Assembly (NCBI GenBank): GCA_947477565.1
Contig: CANJUR010000006.1
Coordinates: 1 to 64,000, forward strand
Reading direction: 5' to 3'
From: Deltaproteobacteria bacterium
Lineage (GTDB): Bacteria > Myxococcota_A > Polyangia > Polyangiales > Ga0077539
DNA length: 64,000 nt
Both the position numbers and the translations under genes were made by a program. This document shows positions 42,905-51,843 of the stretch, piece after piece. How positions within the stretch are numbered: position 1 is the first letter of the stretch; every line of letters begins with the position of its first letter. The notes under the pieces are model-generated. The model was not told the origin of the DNA. It saw only the letters and a program-made list of their open reading frames with translations, and ran no database searches.

Positions 42905-45508
42905 GTGATTGCGCTCCCGATTGATGATGTTCTCCCGGCGCTGCTCGCCGCCTTGCGGGCGAAGGGATCGGTCGTCCTCGAGGCACCGCCCGGCGCGGGC
43001 AAGACCACCCGTGTCCCCTCGGCTCTGCTCGACGGCGGGCTCGCAGGTGACAAAGAGGTCGTGGTGCTCGAACCGCGGCGTCTCGCGACCCGCATGGCCG
43101 CGAAGCGTGTGGCCGAGGAGCGCGGCGAGGCGCTCGGGCAGACCATCGGTTTTCAGGTGCGCTTCGAGGAGGTGTCGAGCGCGAAGACGCGCGTGCGCTT
43201 CGTCACTGAAGGGGTGCTGACGCGGCGCTTGCTGAGCGATCCGACGCTGGCCTCCGTCGGCGTGGTGGTGCTCGACGAATTTCACGAGCGTCACCTGCAG
43301 GGCGATCTCGCGCTCGCAATGGTGCGGCGACTGCAACGGGGCGCCCGGCCGGATCTCAAGCTGGTGGTGATGTCCGCGACGCTCGACGGTGCGCGGGTGG
43401 CAGCGTTTCTGGGCGACGGGGTGACTCCCGCAGTGCGGGTGACGAGCGAAGGGCGGCGCTTCGACGTAGCGACCGAGCATCTCCCGCGCGCCGACGATCG
43501 CCCGCTCGAACAGCAGGTCGCGAGTGCGGTGCGTGATCTGGTGCGCGACGGCCTCGACGGAGACGTGTTGGTGTTTCTGCCGGGAGCGGCAGAGATCCGG
43601 CGTGCGATGACGGCGTGCGGGTCGCTGGCGGCGGAGGCTGATCTGCTGTTGCTGCCCCTCCACGGCGACCTCCCGAGCGCCGAGCAGGATCGCGCTGTGG
43701 CGCCTGCCTCGCGGCGCAAGGTGATTCTGTCCACGAACGTGGCCGAGACGAGCGTGACCATCGACGGGGTGGTGGCGGTGATCGACTCGGGCCTCGCGCG
43801 GGTGGCCTCGCACGCGCCCTGGTCGGGTGTGCCGACGCTGAAGGTGGCGAAGGTGTCGCGCGCGTCGGCGACGCAGCGGGCCGGGCGCGCTGGCCGTACG
43901 CGGCCCGGGCGATGCGTGAGGCTCTACACGAAGCACGACCACGACACGCGGCCCGAGCACGACGCGCCGGAGGTACAGCGGATGGACCTCGCAGACACCG
44001 CCCTCGCACTGCACGCGGCGGGCGAGCACGACCTGCGGTTGTTTCCCTGGTTCGAGGCGCCGGGTGCGGCCTCGGTGGAAGCTGCGGAGCGACTGCTGAG
44101 GGACCTCGGCGCGCTCGATGAGGCTGGCGCGCTGACGGCGACCGGACGCTCGATGCTGGCGCTGCCGACGCACCCGCGTCTGGCGCGCGTGCTGATCGAG
44201 GGCGCGCGCCGCGGGCTGCTAGAAGTTGCCGCGGGGGCTGCGGCGGTGCTGGGAGAGCGGGAATTGCTGGTTTCGCGGCGCGGGGGAGGGCTCGGGGGAG
44301 CGCGGGACAGCGACTGGAGCCCGAGTAATGGTCGCTCGGACGTGCTGGCGGCGCTGGATGCGCTCGATCGTGCGGTAGACGAACGATTCAACCCTGGGGC
44401 GCTCCGGGCGATGGGTGTTGATCCGATGGCGGCGTCCGCGGCCGATCGTGCGCGGAAGCAGTTGCTGACGGCTGTGCGGCGAGATCGTACGTTGACGTAC
44501 GAACGCCTTGTAGCGCCCGGCAACGACTGGGAAGACACGCTGGGGCTGGCGCTGCTGGCGGGCTACCCTGACCGGGTGGCGCGGCGGCTTCGAGGGGATG
44601 AAGTGGCGCTGTCTTCGGGCGGCACCGCGACGCTGTCGGCGACGAGCGAGGCGCGGGGCGGGGCCTTCGTGCTGGCGCTCGATGCGGAAGAGCGCACGGA
44701 CCACCGAGGGCGCGGAGTGCAGGTGCGGACGGCGTGCGTGATTGAGCCCGAGTGGCTGTTGGAGCTTTTCCCCGATGGGGTCAGCGACGCGGTGGAGGCG
44801 CGCTGGGTTGCGGCGGACGAGCGGGTCGATCCGGTGCGGGTGCTGCGGTACCGCGGGCTGGTGCTCGACGAGAGCCGCGCGAACCCGTCGCCGGAGGTCG
44901 ATCGTATCGTGACCGAACGATTGCTCGAAGAGGCCCGCAGGAAGGGCCTGCGTTCGTTTGTGGAGGACGCCGACGCGGTGGATCGGTGGCTCGCGCGAGT
45001 GGCCTTCGTGGCGGAGCGGTCCCCGGCGCTGGGGCTGCCGACGGATGCCGATGCGCTGATGGAGATGGGGCTGCGGCAGTGCTGCGCGGGGACGCGGACG
45101 ATGGCGGAGGTGCGGCGCGCGGGGTTCCTTGAGGCGCTGCGCGAGGGACTGAGCGTGGGACAGCGCAGGACGCTCGACGAGATGGCGCCCGAGCGGGTGG
45201 CGCTGGGTGGCGGGAAGATGGTCCGGGTCATGTACGAACCCGGCAAGACGCCGTGGATCGAGTCCCGACTGCAGGATTTCTTCGGCTGCGCGAAGGGGCC
45301 CGCGGTGGCTGGGGGAAGGGTTCCGTTGGTGCTCAACCTGCTGGCGCCGAACCACCGCGCGGTGCAGGTGACCACCGATCTGGAGGGCTTCTGGGTGAAG
45401 CACTATCCGTCGATTCGTAAAGAGCTCTGCAGGAAGTATCCGCGGCACTCCTGGCCAGAGGATGGGCGCACCGCCTCGCCGCCCGCGGCGCTGGGCCGGA
45501 CGCGTTAG
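42905..45508 (+). CDS. hrpB: ATP-dependent RNA helicase HrpB
   Basis: This 867-residue DEAH-box type helicase has Walker A in EAPPGAGKTTRVP, EPRRLATRMAAKRVAEE, the DEFH box in VVVLDEFHERHLQGD, MSATLDG, FLPGAAEIRRAM and QRAGRAGRTRPGRC. The C-terminal half (VQRMDLADTALALHAAGEHD, LLAGYPDRVARRL, PFD-type end with NLLAPNHRAVQVTTDLEGFW) is typical of HrpB, whose RNA target is not settled. The GTG start immediately precedes the conserved N-terminus. Length matches the family (about 820-870). It is divergent from the small coiled-coil gene and is followed by a histidine phosphatase gene after 25 bases. Confidence 0.95.
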   Translation: MIALPIDDVLPALLAALRAKGSVVLEAPPGAGKTTRVPSALLDGGLAGDKEVVVLEPRRLATRMAAKRVAEERGEALGQTIGFQVRFEEVSSAKTRVRFVTEGVLTRRLLSDPTLASVGVVVLDEFHERHLQGDLALAMVRRLQRGARPDLKLVVMSATLDGARVAAFLGDGVTPAVRVTSEGRRFDVATEHLPRADDRPLEQQVASAVRDLVRDGLDGDVLVFLPGAAEIRRAMTACGSLAAEADLLLLPLHGDLPSAEQDRAVAPASRRKVILSTNVAETSVTIDGVVAVIDSGLARVASHAPWSGVPTLKVAKVSRASATQRAGRAGRTRPGRCVRLYTKHDHDTRPEHDAPEVQRMDLADTALALHAAGEHDLRLFPWFEAPGAASVEAAERLLRDLGALDEAGALTATGRSMLALPTHPRLARVLIEGARRGLLEVAAGAAAVLGERELLVSRRGGGLGGARDSDWSPSNGRSDVLAALDALDRAVDERFNPGALRAMGVDPMAASAADRARKQLLTAVRRDRTLTYERLVAPGNDWEDTLGLALLAGYPDRVARRLRGDEVALSSGGTATLSATSEARGGAFVLALDAEERTDHRGRGVQVRTACVIEPEWLLELFPDGVSDAVEARWVAADERVDPVRVLRYRGLVLDESRANPSPEVDRIVTERLLEEARRKGLRSFVEDADAVDRWLARVAFVAERSPALGLPTDADALMEMGLRQCCAGTRTMAEVRRAGFLEALREGLSVGQRRTLDEMAPERVALGGGKMVRVMYEPGKTPWIESRLQDFFGCAKGPAVAGGRVPLVLNLLAPNHRAVQVTTDLEGFWVKHYPSIRKELCRKYPRHSWPEDGRTASPPAALGRTR

Positions 45509-45533
45509 TTCGGTTCAAGGGAGGGACGAGGAC

Positions 45534-46160
45534 GTGTTGACGCGAACGCTACTGCTGGTGCGGCATGGGGAGTCTGAGGGCAACGCCGCGCGGATGTTTA
45601 CCGGGCACAGCGCGTCGCCGCTCACGGAGCGCGGCGCGAGGCAGGCAGAGGCGCTGGCGGCGGCCCTGAGGGAGCCCGCACCGACGGTGATGTACAGCAG
45701 CGACCTGCCACGGGCGATGTCCACCGCTGCGCCGCTGGCCGCCCGCGCTGGGCTGACGGTGCTGGCTGATCGCCGCTTGCGTGAGCGCGACATGGGGAGC
45801 TTTGTTGGCGTGCGGTTCGACGTGCTGGAGGCCGAACAACCCGAGGCCTGGCGCGCGTTGCTGACCCGCGATCCGGACTTCACGCCGCCACAGGGTGAGT
45901 CCCACGTTCAGTGCGCGGCGCGCGTGGCCGATGGGCTCAATGACATCCTCGAACGGCACGCCACCGGCATCATCGTCGTCGTGAGCCACGGTGTCGCGCT
46001 GCACCACGCGCTGCGGCACCTCCTCGGGGCGATCGGGGAGGGGTTGATTCTCGCGACGGAGAACTGCGGAGTGCACCGGCTCGAGTGGCGGGAATACGGT
46101 CTCCTGCGAGTGGCTGCGTTGAACGATACGAGCCATCTCGTGGGTCTCCGAAGTTCGTGA
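45534..46160 (+). CDS. Histidine phosphatase family (phosphoglycerate mutase-like)
   Basis: This 208-residue protein has the phosphohistidine motif LLVRHGESEGNAARMFTGHS, YSSDLPRAMSTAAPLA, the acid in LRERDMGSF and the second catalytic His in VVVSHGVALHHAL. It could be a broad phosphatase, an alpha-ribazole phosphatase-like CobC or a cofactor-dependent phosphoglycerate mutase. The sequence does not decide, but EGESHVQ-type residues are conserved. The GTG at 45534 has GGGAGGG eight bases upstream. It is probably co-transcribed with hrpB. Confidence 0.9.
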   Translation: MLTRTLLLVRHGESEGNAARMFTGHSASPLTERGARQAEALAAALREPAPTVMYSSDLPRAMSTAAPLAARAGLTVLADRRLRERDMGSFVGVRFDVLEAEQPEAWRALLTRDPDFTPPQGESHVQCAARVADGLNDILERHATGIIVVVSHGVALHHALRHLLGAIGEGLILATENCGVHRLEWREYGLLRVAALNDTSHLVGLRSS

Positions 46161-46191
46161 TCTGGTTCGTTTCGCGGTAGTGATCCGGCCC

Positions 46192-47337
46192 ATGCGAATT
46201 AGTGGGATGGTGGCGTTCGGGCTCATCGCGGCGCTGTCTGGCTGCGGCAACGTGGTGACGTATCGACCCCCTGCAGACGGCGCTGTCGATGCGGGCGCGG
46301 TGGTCGATGATCGCGGGATGAAGGTCACCATCGACGGCGGCGAAGACGCGTCTCGGGACGCCGGGCCCGTGCCAGCGGACGACCTCGGCGACCCCGCGGA
46401 TGCGTCGGACTTGGACGTTTCGATGCCGGTCATCGACGCGGGCGGGCGCGACCTCTCGCAGCGCGGTCCGTACATCGTCGGCACCTGGATGGGAGCCATC
46501 CCTGGAACCGCGACGCAGGCGCGGGCGCTCTACCCGACGTCGAGCGACGCGCGTCTGCCGCTGGTGATCTTCGCCCACGGCTTCCAACTTTCCGCGGCCA
46601 ACTACGACGGACTGCTCTCGCACATCGCTTCGTGGGGCTACGTGGTCGTCTCCATCGACTATCCGGGCACTATCCTCTCCGTCGATCATCGCGACATTCC
46701 GCGGGCGATGATCGCGGCGCGCACCGCGCTGGCTCTGGGCGTCACTGGGTTTCCCGCGACCAACATCATCGATGCGAATCGCACCATCGTGATGGGGCAC
46801 TCCCTCGGGGCCAAGGGAGCCATCATGGCGTTGCTTGATGAGCCTGCGTTCATCGCCGCGGTGGCGCTCGACCCGGTGGATGACAACCCGTCGCCGATCA
46901 GCGCCGGTCCGACGCCCGCGGCGCCCTCCATCGCGCCCGAGCAGATGGGGCGTCTCACGCGTCCGCTCGCACTTTTCGGTGCCACGCAGTCACGTTGCGG
47001 TCGGCAGGCCTGCGCGCCGGAGGGGAGTAACTACCTTCGCTTCGCGGCCGCTGCGCCTGCGGGGGCGCGTGTCGGGCTCTATCCCCTCGTCAACTTCGGC
47101 CACAACGACTTCGTCGATACGGCGTGCGGGTTTCTCTGCGGCCTTTGCGCGCGCGGTGCTGCGCCCCTGGACTCGAGGGCGCGGGCGCTGCGCTTCCTGT
47201 CGGTGGCGTTCCTGGAGCGGTACGCGCGGGGCGACGATTCGCTACAGCCGTTCATCACGGGCGCGGGACGAGATGGGTTCGTGAGTGATGGGGCGCTGTG
47301 GGATGGGCGTACGGCGACTCTGCCGGCGTGCCCCTGA
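46192..47337 (+). CDS. Alpha/beta-hydrolase lipoprotein
   Basis: This encodes 381 residues. The signal MRISGMVAFGLIAALSGCGN has a lipobox. A linker rich in Asp, Ala and Gly (about residues 25-85) leads to an alpha/beta hydrolase. That domain has the oxyanion segment FAHGFQLSAANYD, the nucleophile elbow MGHSLGAKGAIMA, the acid in ALDPVDDNP and a C-terminal His in NFGHNDFVD. The order resembles chlorophyllase/PETase-like esterases and platelet-activating-factor acetylhydrolase-like enzymes, which cut ester bonds of lipids or polyesters. Several Cys pairs suggest an oxidised, extracellular protein. Twelve bases upstream an in-frame GTG is an alternative start. Confidence 0.87.
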   Translation: MRISGMVAFGLIAALSGCGNVVTYRPPADGAVDAGAVVDDRGMKVTIDGGEDASRDAGPVPADDLGDPADASDLDVSMPVIDAGGRDLSQRGPYIVGTWMGAIPGTATQARALYPTSSDARLPLVIFAHGFQLSAANYDGLLSHIASWGYVVVSIDYPGTILSVDHRDIPRAMIAARTALALGVTGFPATNIIDANRTIVMGHSLGAKGAIMALLDEPAFIAAVALDPVDDNPSPISAGPTPAAPSIAPEQMGRLTRPLALFGATQSRCGRQACAPEGSNYLRFAAAAPAGARVGLYPLVNFGHNDFVDTACGFLCGLCARGAAPLDSRARALRFLSVAFLERYARGDDSLQPFITGAGRDGFVSDGALWDGRTATLPACP

Positions 47338-47343
47338 GTGTGA

Positions 47344-47826
47344 TCAGGCGCTCATCGAGCGTACGGCCGCCGCGACGGTGACGGCGGGGCTCACGGTAAT
47401 CTCACCGCTCGCGACGGCGACCTGATAATGCGCGAGCGGCGAGGTGGCCGGGCCCACGATCACGGCGCCGTTCGCGTCGAAGCGAGAAAAGTGCACCGGG
47501 CACCGGGTGAGTCCGGTCATGTTGATCGAGGTGCAACCCGTGGGGGCGGTGCACGCGGTGGAGTTGACGAGTTCCACCATGTTCGATTCGTGGGGACACA
47601 TGGCGCTGAACGCGTAGTACCCGCCCGCATCGCGGCCGACGATCACGGACTCGGCCGCGTAGAGCTTCCACACGCCCATCGGGTGATCGGCCACGCGCCC
47701 CGCGCTGAAGGGCGCTGTTGTCGGCGCGGTGGTACCGCAACCAGGCGCTACGGTCGTAGCGACACCGACGGCGCCGACCACGCAGAGAAAGGTCCGTCGC
47801 TCCATCGCTTGCTTCTCGTCACTCAT
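47344..47826 (-). CDS. Tat-exported Rieske [2Fe-2S] protein
   Basis: This encodes 160 residues. The N-terminus MSDEKQAMERRTFLCVVGAV carries a twin-Arg motif before a hydrophobic stretch that ends with Cys, so export in a folded state is likely. The cluster is bound by CPH (AMCPHESN) and CPVHF (RCPVHFSRFD), the Cys-x-His and Cys-x-x-His of Rieske proteins. Two more Cys lie between them (ACTAPTGC). No membrane or catalytic oxygenase domain follows, so it may act as an electron carrier or be a stand-alone Rieske subunit. GAGGAG precedes the ATG by eight bases; a TTG codon directly before is the alternative. Confidence 0.88.
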   Translation of the reverse strand: MSDEKQAMERRTFLCVVGAVGVATTVAPGCGTTAPTTAPFSAGRVADHPMGVWKLYAAESVIVGRDAGGYYAFSAMCPHESNMVELVNSTACTAPTGCTSINMTGLTRCPVHFSRFDANGAVIVGPATSPLAHYQVAVASGEITVSPAVTVAAAVRSMSA

Positions 47827-48035
47827 CAAAAATTCTCCTCGTCGTTAGGTCGACGCGGGTCTTCTCCGCCGACCATGAGTACGCGGTGACCGTAGCATCG
47901 GCACTCCTCGCCACGGCCGCTAACTTCTGAATTTCCGGTAGCAGTTCGCCTTGCGCTGCGCCGTTGCGATGGTGTTCGATCCCGCGCGAAGCGCTGCCGT
48001 CGAGAGGATCGAACGGGCGCAAGGAGACGGCGACG

Positions 48036-49130
48036 ATGCGTTACCAGAAGATGGGTCTTGGATGGTTGGTGCTGCTGACGAACTGCGGCATGCTGGGGGG
48101 CGGCGGCGGCTTTCTCAACATGAGTGCGACATGTAGTGGCGACCTCGGTGGCTCCGCCGGGGCACAGAAGGTCGAGTCGTTCATCGCTGCGGCCAATGCG
48201 TTCGCGACGGCTTCGACCGAGCTTCAGTCGGGCTTGCTCAACGCGTGTCGTTCGATTGGCCACGACCTTGCGATTCCTGACAGCGAGCTTGGTGCTGGGG
48301 ACAGCCCTGACGCCCTCCGCATGGCGTGCAACCGGGTTTCCAGCCAGCTCCGCGCCGACCTCACCGAGATTCGCGCTTCGGGCGGAGTGCGGGTCGAACT
48401 CGTGACCGTGCCGCCGCACTGCGAAGTCAGCGTGGATGCCTACGGACGTTGCGCGGGTGAGTGCGATGTATCCTACACGCCGGGTTCGGCGCAGATCACC
48501 TGCGAGGGCGGCGAACTCCGCGGCGGATGTTCTGCGGAGTGCACGGGGTACTGCGCGGTCGAGGTCAGCGGCGGGTGCGACGGCGTCTGCGAGGGCAGCT
48601 GCGCGGGCAGCTCGGCGTCCGGCGGCGTCTGCACGGGCACCTGTCAGGGCCGCTGCGTGGCGCGCGCCTCCGGGAGCTGTGGCGGCGAGTGTCGCGGCGG
48701 CTGTTCGGTGTCTTTCCGGGAGCCTCGTTGCACCGGCCATGTGCAGCCGCCGCGGGTCAGCGCCGACTGTCGCGCCTCGTGCGACGCGCGGTTGAGCGCG
48801 CAGGCGAGCTGCACGCCGGGCCGCGCCGAGATGACCATCACCGGCAACGTCAGCAGCAACCTCCAGGAGAAGGTCACCCACGTGCAGGCAGCGCTGCGCG
48901 GCGGGTTTGCGCAGATTCTCCTGCTGCAAACGCGGCTCGAGCGCGCGGCGAGTTCCGGTGCTGCGGTCGTGCGATCGGCCCAGGATCTCCCGGGTGCAAT
49001 CGGTGCCGTGGGCGCGCAGGTGACTGCGTGCGCAGGGGTCGCGGCGACGGGCCTCGTGGGCGCGGTGGCCAGCGTCAACGTCTCGGTGCAGGTCTCGGTG
49101 CAGGTCAGCGGTTCGGTCTCCGCTAACTGA
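48036..49130 (+). CDS. Cys-rich repeat surface protein
   Basis: This encodes 364 residues. AAGGAG precedes the ATG by nine bases. A signal-like N-terminus (MRYQKMGLGWLVLLTNCGML) with a possible lipobox Cys is followed by a helical domain of about 100 residues. A Cys-dense block (residues 140-270) is built of units like CxGxCxGxC: CSAECTGYC, CDGVCEGSC, CTGTCQGRC, CGGECRGGC. The C-terminal part is a long amphipathic helix (EKVTHVQAALRGGFAQILLL) and then a Val/Ser strand region (VSVQVSVQVSGSVSAN). It is likely outside the cell with disulfides or bound metal. Repeated Cys blocks like this occur in myxobacterial surface proteins. The function is unknown. Confidence 0.8.
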   Translation: MRYQKMGLGWLVLLTNCGMLGGGGGFLNMSATCSGDLGGSAGAQKVESFIAAANAFATASTELQSGLLNACRSIGHDLAIPDSELGAGDSPDALRMACNRVSSQLRADLTEIRASGGVRVELVTVPPHCEVSVDAYGRCAGECDVSYTPGSAQITCEGGELRGGCSAECTGYCAVEVSGGCDGVCEGSCAGSSASGGVCTGTCQGRCVARASGSCGGECRGGCSVSFREPRCTGHVQPPRVSADCRASCDARLSAQASCTPGRAEMTITGNVSSNLQEKVTHVQAALRGGFAQILLLQTRLERAASSGAAVVRSAQDLPGAIGAVGAQVTACAGVAATGLVGAVASVNVSVQVSVQVSGSVSAN

Positions 49131-49138
49131 GCCGCGGG

Positions 49139-49903
49139 TCAGCGGGCAAACGTCCCGCGGACCTGATCTTCGGCGGACCCGACCGGCGTCACATCGAGCG
49201 CGTACTCCTCTTCTTCCACACGATCGTCGGCGGCCACGGTGACTGTCACCGTGTCCGCGTTTGTGGGCAGTCGTGCTAGCGGAAACGCGCTCGCCGGTAC
49301 AACGAAGCGTCCGCGTGCCCGTGGCACCACGCACGTGAGCAGCCACCCAGACTGCGCCGTGTCGGCCGATCCGTGGGAGACCGTGACGACAACCGCGACG
49401 TGAGAACTATCGCCGCCGCGCCACGTGACCGGCAGGCCTTCGCCTGCGTGCAGCGCAAACCCGGCGTCGGGCTTGATGCGCTCGACCGCTCGCGGGACAT
49501 GCGCCGGGGTGCGGAAGCGGTGCGCCGGGATGGCGTTGCTACCCACGAGGTTGCCTGCGACGCGGGTACCGGGTTCGAGCGCGGTGCGCACCACGGCGTG
49601 ATAGCGGCCGTCCGGGGAGCGGTCCACGCGGCCGATGGGATCACCACCGACCACCCACAATTCCACCCGCCCGCCGTCGAGCATGGGTGGTTCATGTCCA
49701 CCCGCGAGCGCTACGCCGAGGCAGTGTGCGTCGCGGTAGTGGAGATCTCGGTCGGCATAAAGGGTTGCGCCGAGCACCGTGAACGACGGACCGGTGGAGA
49801 TTCCGAGCAGGTACCGCGGGGCCAGGAGGTGGCCACTCGACAGGTGGCACGAGGCCGCAGCGAGGAGCCCGAGGGCGAGGAGCGAGGCGCGAGGTGACGG
49901 CAC
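49139..49903 (-). CDS. Lipoprotein, unknown function
   Basis: This encodes 254 residues with a signal and lipobox (MPSPRASLLALGLLAAASCH). The mature part is beta-rich and Gly/Val-rich (TVLGATLYADRDLHYRDAHC, HVAVVVTVSHGSADTAQSGW) and ends with an acidic strand (DRVEEEEYALDVTPVGS). No enzyme motif is seen. It converges on the Cys-repeat gene with eight bases between stops. Confidence 0.75.
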   Translation of the reverse strand: MPSPRASLLALGLLAAASCHLSSGHLLAPRYLLGISTGPSFTVLGATLYADRDLHYRDAHCLGVALAGGHEPPMLDGGRVELWVVGGDPIGRVDRSPDGRYHAVVRTALEPGTRVAGNLVGSNAIPAHRFRTPAHVPRAVERIKPDAGFALHAGEGLPVTWRGGDSSHVAVVVTVSHGSADTAQSGWLLTCVVPRARGRFVVPASAFPLARLPTNADTVTVTVAADDRVEEEEYALDVTPVGSAEDQVRGTFAR

Positions 49904-49981
49904 GGCGATGGTGGATGCACGCAGCGACGAGGGTTCGTCAACGGCGCGCTGCCAAGATAGGCTCTGCGCGGAGCTTACAAG

Positions 49982-50206
49982 ATGACGTATTCACTGCGTG
50001 GAGTGTATTTGGCGGCTGTGCTCGGGTGCATCGGGTGCTCGGCTCCCGCGGTGGAGGGTTACGACTCCGGCGTGGGCGACTCGCGTGCGGAGATCTGCTT
50101 CCCGTCGTGCCGTCTTGGTGAGGTCTGCACTGCGGCCAATCGCTGTGAGGTGATGACGAACCCATTTCGCGATGCGGGTACCCCGCTCGACCGGGGCGGG
50201 AACTAA
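49982..50206 (+). CDS. Small Cys-rich lipoprotein
   Basis: This 74-residue frame starts MTYSLRGVYLAAVLGCIGCS, a lipoprotein signal with the lipobox Cys at 19. It has a short Cys motif (CFPSCRLGEVCTAANRC) like the EGF-type or Cys-rich knots common in myxobacterial lipoproteins. It is 21 bases from the Flp-like gene. The function is unknown; the overall look supports it being a gene. Confidence 0.7.
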   Translation: MTYSLRGVYLAAVLGCIGCSAPAVEGYDSGVGDSRAEICFPSCRLGEVCTAANRCEVMTNPFRDAGTPLDRGGN

Positions 50207-50227
50207 CGCGTGGTAGCGTGCAATGCG

Positions 50228-50632
50228 ATGTGGGAGACGAGGCGGCGATCGCTACGTTCTGATGACCGCGGAGTTTCCACGGTTGAGTATGTGATCGTGC
50301 TGGTGGTGGTCGGCCTGGTCAGCATCGCTGCTTGGCGCGGGATGGGCTCGCAGACGGCCTCGCGGGCGCTAGAGGCCCGGCAGGAGGTGAGCGGGCTCGG
50401 CGAGACCGTGGACAGCCCGGCGAGTGCGCACGGCGGCTCGCGAGCCACCACGCGCGGGCGCAGTCGGGTGGAGGACGCGACCGCCGAGGAGGCTCCGCCG
50501 CCCAGCGCAGCGGAGGAGTTGTTCGGGCCGGTGTTGTTGCTCGGGGGCGCGGCGGTGCTGGTGTTGGCGCTGGTGGCGCGGCGGATGCTGCGCAACGGGG
50601 ACGGCGGCGAGGGCAGCGGAGGCCCTGCCTGA
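50228..50632 (+). CDS. Flp-pilin-like membrane protein
   Basis: This encodes 134 residues. DDRGVSTVEYVIVLVVVGLV matches the Flp/type IVb pilin processing site (Gly followed by a segment with Glu and Tyr at positions 5-6) and hydrophobic core. Unlike normal Flp pilins, which end soon after, it continues with a Ser/Thr/Arg-rich middle part and a second hydrophobic helix (ELFGPVLLLGGAAVLVLALV). An in-frame GTG at 50210 and an ATG at 50228 are both possible starts. It might be a pseudopilin or a membrane protein that uses the prepilin peptidase. No tad genes are seen nearby. Confidence 0.72.
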   Translation: MWETRRRSLRSDDRGVSTVEYVIVLVVVGLVSIAAWRGMGSQTASRALEARQEVSGLGETVDSPASAHGGSRATTRGRSRVEDATAEEAPPPSAAEELFGPVLLLGGAAVLVLALVARRMLRNGDGGEGSGGPA

Positions 50633-50666
50633 CCCGCGGCCTTCGGTGTTTGCTACAGTCGCACCG

Positions 50667-51833
50667 GTGAAGATCTACGGATGCGTGATGACGGTCGGAG
50701 TGCTGGTTCTGGTCGCGTGTTCGCCGGCCGCGGCTCCGACGTTCACGGTCGGCGGTCCGAACCGGCTGGACGCCGCGACGGTGCTGCCCGCCGACGCCGT
50801 GCCGACCTTCGAGGCCTCCACGCGCGATGCCATTCCGGTGGTCGATCGCGGTGTGGCGGTGATCAGTCCGGACGCCTCGTGTTCGACGACGACCGCGGAT
50901 GCGCGGCGCCTACCGGTGAACCTGCTCATCCTCCTCGACCGCTCCGGATCGATGAGCGAGAGCGGTAAGTGGACCGCCGCGGTCAGCGGTTTGCGGACGC
51001 TGCTCGCGCGTCTGGACGGCAGCATCCGCGTCGGGCTGACGATGTTTCCTGCCCCGGCGGGCGCTGGCGCTGCGGACCGTGTTGCCACCTACAACACCCC
51101 CAACGTCGCGATCGCGGCGCTCAGCACCAACCGCGCGCAATTGGAGTCGGTGCTCAGGGGCGCCTCGCCTGGCGGCAACACTCCGATGAACTGCGCAACC
51201 GAGGGATCGCGCGCCTACTACGGAGCCTTCCCGATGGATGGCTCGCACAACGTGATTCTCATCACCGACGGCGCACCGACGGACGAGTGCACGGACAACC
51301 CGTGTTCGCCTTTTGATCTTGCGTGTCTTCTCGCCAACCGCGACGCGGGCTCCAACGCCGTGCGCGTCTCCGTCGCCCGCGGGGCACGCGGCACGCCGCC
51401 GATTCGCTATTTCATCGCCGGGACGCCGGACGCGTCGGACGCCTTTCTGTCCGACCTCGCGTTCACTGGCAACACCGCGCGCACGCCGGATTGCCAGGCC
51501 ACGACGAGTTGCCATTACCGCTTGCAGACGGGCTCTTTCGAGGCCGATCTGACCCGCGCGCTCGACGAGATTCGCGGCCGTGCGGTCAGTTGCGAGTTTG
51601 CCGTGGATGCTGACCCTTCGCGGGTTGACCCGACGCGGGTCAACGTGAGCGTCAGCACCGGTGGGGCGACGCCGACCATCGTCCCGCGCGACGTCGATCA
51701 CGCCAACGGCTGGGACTACTCGCCGGGCATGCGCTCCGTGGTTCTGCACGGCCCGGCTTGCGACCGCGTTCTGGCTGACGGAACGGCCCTGGTGCGCATC
51801 GTCTTCGGTTGCCCGACCATCACGCCGGGCTGA
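50667..51833 (+). CDS. von Willebrand factor A domain lipoprotein
   Basis: This encodes 388 residues from GTG. A lipoprotein signal (MKIYGCVMTVGVLVLVACSP) precedes a VWA domain. Its MIDAS is LLILLDRSGSMSESG with a later Thr/Asp in ILITDGAPTDEC, so a divalent metal and a ligand could bind. Pairs of Cys (CTDNPCSPFDLAC) suggest disulfides. Myxobacteria carry many such VWA lipoproteins, likely for cell-surface interaction, but the ligand is unknown. It is probably in one operon with the two small genes upstream. Confidence 0.88.
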   Translation: MKIYGCVMTVGVLVLVACSPAAAPTFTVGGPNRLDAATVLPADAVPTFEASTRDAIPVVDRGVAVISPDASCSTTTADARRLPVNLLILLDRSGSMSESGKWTAAVSGLRTLLARLDGSIRVGLTMFPAPAGAGAADRVATYNTPNVAIAALSTNRAQLESVLRGASPGGNTPMNCATEGSRAYYGAFPMDGSHNVILITDGAPTDECTDNPCSPFDLACLLANRDAGSNAVRVSVARGARGTPPIRYFIAGTPDASDAFLSDLAFTGNTARTPDCQATTSCHYRLQTGSFEADLTRALDEIRGRAVSCEFAVDADPSRVDPTRVNVSVSTGGATPTIVPRDVDHANGWDYSPGMRSVVLHGPACDRVLADGTALVRIVFGCPTITPG

Positions 51834-51843
51834 TTCGCAGCTC

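Noticed and set aside
42428-46160. A defence or phage island formed by the coiled-coil gene and hrpB
   Set aside because: HrpB and the histidine phosphatase are ordinary chromosomal genes, and only the small coiled-coil gene hints at phages.
47826-49346. 506-codon minus-strand frame opposite the Cys-repeat gene
   Set aside because: Arg-, Ala- and His-rich composition typical of an antisense high-GC frame; the plus-strand gene has a better start and signal-like N-terminus.
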